Part shown: positions 42,646 to 48,075 of the stretch, one piece after another
Layout of the letters: the number at the start of each line of letters is the position of its first letter
Numbering within the stretch: the first letter of the stretch is position 1
Assembly: GCA_937974195.1 (NCBI GenBank)
Contig: CALJIC010000043.1
Location: 1 to 48,075 of the forward strand
Direction of reading: 5' to 3'
DNA: 48,075 bases
Origin: an uncultured Roseiflexaceae bacterium
GTDB taxonomy: Bacteria; Chloroflexota; Chloroflexia; Chloroflexales; Roseiflexaceae
The notes under the pieces: generated by a model
The model's database searches: none
Seen by the model: only the letters and a program-made list of their open reading frames with translations
Told to the model about the DNA's origin: nothing
Position numbers and translations under genes: made by a program

Positions 42646-43851
42646 ATGGCGAGGACGAAATTGGCGGGCGAGGCGGTCGCCGCGGTTGAGGGCGCCCCGG
42701 CGACCTGGCGCCCCAGGGCTGCGCTGGCGCTGCTGATGGGCTACTTCCTGCTCTTCGGCGTCACGGTCGGCGGCCAGGGGGTGCTGTGGGCGGACATCAA
42801 GAGCGCGCTGGCGCTGAGCGACGGGGTGTTCGGCACCTCGCAGATTGTCTCGCCGATGCTGGGGGTGGCGTTCCTGCTCTTCGGCGCGCCGGTGATCGCG
42901 CTGCTCGGCAAGAAGCGCCTCGCGCTCGCGGGCCTGCTGGTGCTCGGGCTCTCGTCGCTGGTGCTCGCTGCGGCCGACGGCCTGTGGCCGTTCGTCGGCG
43001 CGCTGGTGCTCACCGGCCTCGGCTTCGGCTCGGTCGAGCTGGTGATGAACAGCGCCACGCTCGACTGGGAGCAGGTCACGGGGCGCAATGTGATGAACCT
43101 GATGCACGCCGGCTTCAGCGGCGGCGCCGTCGTCGGGTCGCTCGCGGCGGGCGCGCTGCTGCAGTGGGGCTGGGCCTACGCCGCGGTCCTGGCGCTGCTC
43201 GCCGCGCTCTGCGGGGTCGCCTTCGCCGCCACGATCCCGGTGCGCTTCCCGCCCGCGGACCCCAGCCCCGGCGCCGGCAGCGGCCCCGCGGCCGCGCTGC
43301 GCCTCCTGACCAGCCGCGGCGCCCTGATGCTCCTGGCGCTCCTCGGGCTCCTCGGCGTCATCGGCGAGAGCGTCGCCGGCACCTGGTCGGTGATCTACCT
43401 GCGCTCGCTCGGCGCCGAGGCCTTCGTCGGCGGCACGGCCTACGCGCTCTTCAACGGCACGATGTTCGCCGGCCGGCTCCTCAACCAGCCGCTCGTCGCC
43501 CGGCTCGGCACGCGCGCCTCGCTGGTGGTCTCCGGAGCGATCCTCGTGGTCAGCGGCGCGCTCCTGATGCTGCCGGCGCAGCTCTGGCTGGCCGTCCTGG
43601 CCTTTGCCCTGGTGGGCCTCGGAGTCGCCGGCGTCGTCCCCACCGTGCTCAGCGCCGCCGCGCGCTACGCCCCCGGGAGCAGCGGCGCGGTGACGGGCGG
43701 CATCATGGCGATCTGCTACCTCGGCTTCGTGGTCTGCGCGCCGCTGGTGGGCTGGCTCGCCGAGCTCTTCTCGCTGCAGGCCGCGCTGCTCAGCGTCGGC
43801 GTCAGCGGGCTGCTGGTGCTGCTCCTCGTGCGCGCCGTGCCCCGCGGCTGA
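42646..43851 (+). CDS. MFS transporter (YbjJ/FucP-like)
   Basis: A 401-residue transporter with 12 predicted helices, beginning LALLMGYFLLFGVTVGGQG and ending LLSVGVSGLLVLLLVRAVP. The loop between helices 4 and 5 contains LDWEQVTGRNVMNLMHAGFSGGAVVGS, similar to the NLLHALFGIGA pattern of the FucP/YbjJ subfamily. The substrate is unknown. I prefer ATG 42646; GTG 42634 is in frame, and neither has a strong ribosome binding site. The gene downstream is convergent. Confidence 0.9.
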   Translation: MARTKLAGEAVAAVEGAPATWRPRAALALLMGYFLLFGVTVGGQGVLWADIKSALALSDGVFGTSQIVSPMLGVAFLLFGAPVIALLGKKRLALAGLLVLGLSSLVLAAADGLWPFVGALVLTGLGFGSVELVMNSATLDWEQVTGRNVMNLMHAGFSGGAVVGSLAAGALLQWGWAYAAVLALLAALCGVAFAATIPVRFPPADPSPGAGSGPAAALRLLTSRGALMLLALLGLLGVIGESVAGTWSVIYLRSLGAEAFVGGTAYALFNGTMFAGRLLNQPLVARLGTRASLVVSGAILVVSGALLMLPAQLWLAVLAFALVGLGVAGVVPTVLSAAARYAPGSSGAVTGGIMAICYLGFVVCAPLVGWLAELFSLQAALLSVGVSGLLVLLLVRAVPRG

Positions 43852-43863
43852 GGCGCCGCGGCG

Positions 43864-44403
43864 TCACTCCGGCGGCCTGAGCGCCGCGAGCGCGCCGGCC
43901 AGCTCCGGGTGAGCCTGCCAGCGGCCGTCGACGAACACCTGCCGGTCCCACGGGAAGACGATCAGCGCGTCGCTCGTCAGCGCCACCACGTCCGGCGCCG
44001 GGCTGGCCCAGCTGTGCGCCACCAGGCTGGCCGAGACGACGTGGCTCGCGCCGACCTCGCGGGCCCGCTGCGCGACGAGCGCCAGCGTCTCGCCTGTGTC
44101 CGCCATCTCGTCGACGACGGCGACGCGCTTGCCGGCCACCGCCGCGGGCACGTCCACGATCCACTGCGGCCGCTCGAAGGTGACGACGTCCTGCACGCGG
44201 CGCGAGACGCGCACCGGGTACAGGTCGCGGCGCAGGGCGCAGGCCACCGCCGTCGCCGGGAAGAGGCCGGCGCGGGCGATGCCGACCACGGCGTCGATCT
44301 GCAGCGCCGCGATCTGCTCGGCCAGCCTGGCCGCGAGCTGGCCGAACCGCTCCCACGAGATCTCGTCGACGCCGCTCCGCTTGGTGTAATCGTAGCTCTG
44401 CAT
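43864..44403 (-). CDS. Purine-type phosphoribosyltransferase (Gpt-like)
   Basis: A 179-residue type I phosphoribosyltransferase. The PRPP loop is VAVVDEMADTGETL (about residues 94-107); the N-terminal VVGIARAGLFPAT provides the PPi loop. The C-terminal IVFPWDRQ resembles the base-recognising W of xanthine-guanine phosphoribosyltransferase, so purine salvage is likely, but the guanine/xanthine choice is not certain. The start is ATG 44403 after GGGGGACCA. It is divergent from the S41 protease gene, with about 250 bases between them and no further gene there. Confidence 0.88.
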   Translation of the reverse strand: MQSYDYTKRSGVDEISWERFGQLAARLAEQIAALQIDAVVGIARAGLFPATAVACALRRDLYPVRVSRRVQDVVTFERPQWIVDVPAAVAGKRVAVVDEMADTGETLALVAQRAREVGASHVVSASLVAHSWASPAPDVVALTSDALIVFPWDRQVFVDGRWQAHPELAGALAALRPPE

Positions 44404-44610
44404 TGGTCCCCCGCTCTCTGCCGCCGAGCTGCTCCGGGTGCTGCCCGGATAGCGCGGCCTGGAAGGGCTTCACCGCACCAAGCTCTATGGTACACGATGT
44501 GCGCGGCTGTGCTGGCGGCTTCGGCCGGCCGGAGCCCGCTTCTTCCCGCTGCAGCGCGGCAGAGCGCGGGGCGCCGGATCATGGGGCTAGCGAAGGGTTG
44601 CCGAACTATG

Positions 44611-44616
44611 TATAAT
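44611..44616 (+). promoter_or_regulatory. -10 box of the S41 lipoprotease gene
   Basis: A perfect TATAAT preceded by CTATG, 42 bases before the ATG at 44658. The -35 region (TAGCGA) is poor. A divergent TACCAT box for the phosphoribosyltransferase gene lies at about 44486-44491. Confidence 0.6.
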
Positions 44617-44657
44617 GGCCGCACGTTCACCAACACACCGCAGAAGTCGAGCCGCCA

Positions 44658-46115
44658 ATGCACCCACCCCGCACCCTGCGCCCGCTCGCCGCCGCTCTGC
44701 TGGCGCTCGTTCTCGCTGCCTGCAGCGGTGGAATTCTGCGCCCGCCGGTCCCCGTCGCGCAGGCGCCCAACAGCGCCCCCGCCGCTCCAGCCGCCGAGCA
44801 GGCCCCATCGGCGACCAGCGCGCCGGAGCCGACTGACCCGCCGCCGACCAGCGCGCCGGAGCCGACCGCCCCGCCGCCCACAGCGACCCCAGCCTCGCCG
44901 ACCCCAGCCCCGCCGACCCCGACGCCCGTCCCAATCCCGCCGACGCCAACGCTCGCGCCGCTCTCGGCCGACGAGCGCGCCGCGCTGTTCGACGAGGTCT
45001 GGGCGCTGGTGCGCGACCGCTACGTCTACCGCGACTACCGCGGGCTGGACTGGGAGGAGGTGCGGGCCGAGTTCGTGGCGCGCGTGGCCGCCGCCGAGGG
45101 CGAGGAGGAGTTCTACGCGCTGCTCGAGGAGCTGATCGACCGCCTCGGTGACGAGCACTCGCGCTTCGACACGCCGCAGGAGGTGGCCGAGGAGGCCGAG
45201 CGCTTCAACGGCACCCTGACCTACGCCGGGATCGGGGCGCTGGTGCGCGAGCTGCCCGAGGGCGTCCTGATCACCCGGCTCGCCCGCGGCGGCCCGGCCG
45301 AGCTCTCCGGACTCCAGCCGCGCGACCTGATCCTGGCGGTGGACGGCGTGCCGGTCAGCGACACCGTGCGCCTCGGGCCGGAGGGGCCGATCGGGGCCGT
45401 GCGCGGCGCCCCGGGCACCACCGTCCGCCTCACCGTGAGCGCGCCAGACGGGCAGGTGCGCGAGGTCGCTATCGTGCGCCAGGTGATCCCCGGCGACGCC
45501 TTCCCGCCGGTCGAGGGGCGGCGGCTGTCCGGGACGGACATCGGGCTGGTGGCGATCGAGACCTTCAGCGTCGCCGAGCTGGACGGCCTGGTGCGCGCCG
45601 AGCTGGAGCGCCTCGCCGCCGCAGGCCCGCTCGACGGCCTGGTGCTCGATGTGCGCTCCAACGGCGGCGGGCGCATCGACCTGCTGCTCGCGACGCTCGG
45701 GCTGCTGGTGGACGGCGGCTCGATCGGCGTCAGCGAGGGCCGGCGCGGCAGCCGCCCGCTCGAGATCCCGCCCGACATGACCCTCCCGCAGCTCGAGGGG
45801 GTGCCAGTGGTGGTGCTCATCGGGGAGGACACGGTGAGCGCCGCCGAGATGTTCGCCGCCGGCCTGCAGGCCCTCGGGCGCGCGCAGGTCGTGGGCGTGC
45901 CGAGCGCCGGCAACACCGAGAACCTCATCGGCCACGACCTGCCGGACGGCTCGCGGCTCTGGCTGGCCGAGCTGGTGTTTCGCCTGCCGGACGGCACGCT
46001 GATCGAGGGGCGCGGCGTCCAGCCCGACCGGCTGGTGGAGGCCGAGTGGTGGCGCTTCTCGCCGGAGGAGGACCCCCAGGTGCTCGCCGCCGTCGAGCTG
46101 CTCCAGGCCCACTGA
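44658..46115 (+). CDS. S41-family lipoprotein protease with PDZ domain
   Basis: A 485-residue C-terminal-processing-peptidase relative. The lipobox LAAC gives Cys22; residues 30-100 are a Pro/Thr-rich tether. Residues 105-190 form the N-terminal helical domain, 195-275 a PDZ domain (GVLITRLARGGPAELSGLQPRDLILAVDG) and 290-470 the peptidase core. The catalytic Ser is in IGEDTVSAAEMFAAGL (about residue 394). Where CtpA has TxGKG with the general-base Lys, this has VPSAGNTEN, so that Lys is absent; a Ser-His-Glu type mechanism or lost activity is possible. It is exported and anchored outside the membrane. Confidence 0.9.
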   Translation: MHPPRTLRPLAAALLALVLAACSGGILRPPVPVAQAPNSAPAAPAAEQAPSATSAPEPTDPPPTSAPEPTAPPPTATPASPTPAPPTPTPVPIPPTPTLAPLSADERAALFDEVWALVRDRYVYRDYRGLDWEEVRAEFVARVAAAEGEEEFYALLEELIDRLGDEHSRFDTPQEVAEEAERFNGTLTYAGIGALVRELPEGVLITRLARGGPAELSGLQPRDLILAVDGVPVSDTVRLGPEGPIGAVRGAPGTTVRLTVSAPDGQVREVAIVRQVIPGDAFPPVEGRRLSGTDIGLVAIETFSVAELDGLVRAELERLAAAGPLDGLVLDVRSNGGGRIDLLLATLGLLVDGGSIGVSEGRRGSRPLEIPPDMTLPQLEGVPVVVLIGEDTVSAAEMFAAGLQALGRAQVVGVPSAGNTENLIGHDLPDGSRLWLAELVFRLPDGTLIEGRGVQPDRLVEAEWWRFSPEEDPQVLAAVELLQAH

Positions 46116-46232
46116 TCCACGGAGGGCACGGAGGACACGGAGCGAGGGCACGGAGATCTCGCGATTCCTCCGCGCCCTCCGTGGACGGGAGAACATAGCG
46201 CTGATTCCGTGCCCTCCGTGTCCTCCGTGGAC
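46116..46232. repeat. Inverted repeat of CCACGGAGGRCACGGAG units
   Basis: The left arm TCCACGGAGGGCACGGAGG continues as ACACGGAG and is inverted at about 46207-46230 (CCGTGCCCTCCGTGTCCTCCGTGG). A partial copy (CTCCGCGCCCTCCGTGG) lies at about 46168-46184. Stems of about 18 pairs or more are possible. It lies directly after the S41 stop and may end its transcript. CACGGAG-type repeats of this kind are scattered in many genomes. Confidence 0.75.
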
Positions 46233-46298
46233 TGGTTAGCATCGAGTTTAACATCGTTTCGCTCAAAAACCGATATGCACCTCCGCATCTGGACATAC

Positions 46299-46346
46299 GA
46301 TAATCTGACGTAGGTACCTGCGCCCACGGCGCGCGTGTGCCGCAGG
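46299..46346 (+). promoter_or_regulatory. Promoter-like box and structured leader of the Calx-beta gene
   Basis: GATAAT (46299-46304) would start RNA near 46311. The next bases, 46317-46346, form CCTGCG...CGCAGG with an inner CACG-GCGCG-CGTG stem. The ATG is 37 bases further on. No good -35 box is seen. Confidence 0.35.
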
Positions 46347-46382
46347 TCTACGCTGTTATCGGAACCAGAGACAGAGGTGTCC

Positions 46383-48075
46383 ATGCGCGTCGCTCGTACA
46401 CACACCCCGCACGCCCCATCGCGCATTGCCCGACCCATCCGCCCGCGCGCCGCTCTAGCGGTCGCGCTCGCGCTCGTGCTCGCCGGCATCGCCGGCGCGC
46501 TCTACGCTGCCAGCGCCAGCGTCCTCACCGTCAGCCTGGTGCCGGCCGCGAGCGTCCCCGAGGGCACGGTCGCGATCTTCGAGGTGCGCCTCACAGACCC
46601 CGTCACCGAAGGTCCGGTGACCGTCGAGGTCACCACGCAGGATGGGAGCGGCCCCACCGGCGCTATCGCCGGCTCCGACTACGTCGCCAAGAGCCAGACC
46701 CTGACCTTCGAGCCCGGCGAGACGGTCAAGACCTTCGATGTGACGATCCTCGACGACGCAGAAGACGAGCTCAACGAGACCTTCAGCGTCGTCGCGACCC
46801 TCGTCTCCGTCCCGATCGGCGCCACAGTCAACGGCTCGCCCGCTATCGCCGTCGCGGTGATCGCCGACAATGACAGCCCGAACTTCGTTTCGCTGGCCGG
46901 GCCGAGCTCACCCGCCCCCGAGAACGGCGTGGCCGAGTTCACGATCACGCTCGACGCCGCCAGCGTGCAGCCGGTCATCTTCAACTACGAGGTGCTGACC
47001 GGCCCGGCCCCGTCCGCCACGCCCGGCACGGATACGGCGGTCACCAACGGTACGTGGGCGATCCCGGCCGGCTCGACGAGCGCCACGGTGACTGTCCCGC
47101 TCGTCGACGACAACATCCCGGAGGAGGACGAGCACTTCCTCGTCCGCATCACCGGCGCGCAGAACATCGCCAACCCGGCCGACGCGATCGGCCAGCAGGC
47201 CCAGGCCACGATCGCAGACAACGATGACGCCTCGCTCTCGATCGCCGACGTCACCGAGCTGGAGAGCGCCGGCACGTTCAACTTCGTCGTGACCCTCTCG
47301 CCGGCCAGCGAGCGGACCGTGACGGTGGACTATTCCACGGCGAACGGAACTGCCGTCGCGCCGGACGACTACACCGCCACGAGCGGGACGCTGACCTTCA
47401 GCCCCGGCGAGACCCAGAAGACGATCGGAGTGGCCATCGTCGACGACTCGCTTGACGAGGCCGATGAGACCTTCACGGTCAGCCTCTCCAACCCGAGCCA
47501 GGCGGTGATCGCCGACGCCGATGCGACCGGCACGATCGTCGACGACGACGACGCGCCGACGGTGAGCTTCACCCTGGCCACCAGCAACGTCGGGGAGGGC
47601 GACGGCACTGCTTCAGTCGTCGTGCAGCTCTCGAACGCAAGTGGCCAGGCGGTGACGGTGGACTACGCCACCGCGAACGGAACCGCCGTCGCGCCGGACG
47701 ACTACACCGCCACGAGCGGGACGCTGACCTTCAGCCCCGGCGAGACCCAGCAGACGATCAGCGTTCCGATCGTCAACGACACGCTTGACGAGGACGACGA
47801 GACCTTCAGCATCACGCTCTCGAACCCCTCGGGTGCCACGCTCGGCGGCCAGACCACCCACACCGTCACGATCGACGACGATGACGCCGAGCCGACGGTG
47901 AGCTTCGTCTCCTCCACCAGCAACGTCGGGGAGGACGCCGGCACTGCCTCGGTCGTCGTGCAGCTCTCGAGCGCAAGCGGCCAGACGGTGACGGTGGACT
48001 ACGCCACGGCGAACGGAACTGCCGTCGCGCCGGACGACTACACCGCCACGAGCGGGACGCTGACCTTCGCCCCCG
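46383..48075 (+). CDS. Secreted Calx-beta repeat protein (5' part, runs off the window)
   Basis: 564 codons are visible without a stop; the gene continues past the right edge. A basic leader (TPHAPSRIARPIRPR) and hydrophobic stretch (ALAVALALVLAGIAGALYAA) form a signal peptide to about residue 45. Then come at least four to five Calx-beta domains, each ending in an acidic, Ca-binding-like segment (VDDSLDEADETFTVSLSN; IVNDTLDEDDETFSITLSN). The last three units are almost identical at the DNA level with a period of 333-336 bases. GAGGTGTCC precedes the ATG. It is probably a large adhesin or matrix protein. Frame and start are clear; total length is unknown. Confidence 0.9.
   Translation, partial: MRVARTHTPHAPSRIARPIRPRAALAVALALVLAGIAGALYAASASVLTVSLVPAASVPEGTVAIFEVRLTDPVTEGPVTVEVTTQDGSGPTGAIAGSDYVAKSQTLTFEPGETVKTFDVTILDDAEDELNETFSVVATLVSVPIGATVNGSPAIAVAVIADNDSPNFVSLAGPSSPAPENGVAEFTITLDAASVQPVIFNYEVLTGPAPSATPGTDTAVTNGTWAIPAGSTSATVTVPLVDDNIPEEDEHFLVRITGAQNIANPADAIGQQAQATIADNDDASLSIADVTELESAGTFNFVVTLSPASERTVTVDYSTANGTAVAPDDYTATSGTLTFSPGETQKTIGVAIVDDSLDEADETFTVSLSNPSQAVIADADATGTIVDDDDAPTVSFTLATSNVGEGDGTASVVVQLSNASGQAVTVDYATANGTAVAPDDYTATSGTLTFSPGETQQTISVPIVNDTLDEDDETFSITLSNPSGATLGGQTTHTVTIDDDDAEPTVSFVSSTSNVGEDAGTASVVVQLSSASGQTVTVDYATANGTAVAPDDYTATSGTLTFAP

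Overview
The window is a very GC-rich bacterial chromosome segment, probably from a filamentous Chloroflexota relative (class Chloroflexia). I infer this from gene content and style: large TPR and Calx-beta surface proteins, an RGG-like glycine-rich IF2, several leaderless genes and proteins typical of that phylum. This is inference from reading, not a database match. I saw no rRNA, tRNA, CRISPR array, phage or insertion-sequence transposase.

Layout. 1-6300 (minus strand) is the transcription-translation operon nusA-ylxR-infB-rbfA-methyltransferase-nrnA. Its leader contains a promoter followed at once by an intrinsic terminator, and the rbfA ribosome binding site lies in a hairpin. 6313-14256 holds a small lipoprotein, an epoxide-hydrolase-like enzyme, an MrfA-type helicase, a small CxxC protein, a three-domain kinase/M23/aminotransferase fusion and a GNAT enzyme. 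14332-17120 holds a 2Fe-2S ferredoxin, a membrane protein, a small hydrophilic protein and the copper pair SCO1-PCuAC. 17127-22653 (minus) carries TPR protein-amidohydrolase-MFS, with the MFS gene frameshifted, and an orphan ABC ATPase. 22847-25632 (minus) is thrC-lysC behind a threonine-type attenuator: consensus promoter, leader peptide with four consecutive Thr codons, hairpins and an intrinsic terminator.

25640-27743 is a palindrome-rich intergenic zone around a multicopper oxidase; members of the same palindrome family recur at 35.8, 36.3 and 41.5 kb. 27744-34162 (plus) holds a cobalamin-binding protein, a lineage-type protein ending in an orphan recombinase-like core-binding domain, an M61 peptidase and an amidase. 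34184-35672 (minus) has an ATP-grasp enzyme and, just downstream, a tiny self-contained transcription unit that could encode a 24-residue acidic peptide. 36629-39821 is a compact type III polyketide synthase-methyltransferase-flavoprotein cluster, probably for a methylated and oxidised aromatic or quinone-like lipid. The rest holds an FRG-domain protein, a HicB-like/DinB-like protein, a DUF72 protein, an MFS transporter, a phosphoribosyltransferase, an S41 lipoprotease and the start of a Calx-beta repeat protein that runs off the right edge.

The strongest candidates for new biology are regulatory or very small: the thr attenuator, the nusA leader terminator, the rbfA hairpin switch and the micro-operon at 34.2-34.4 kb.
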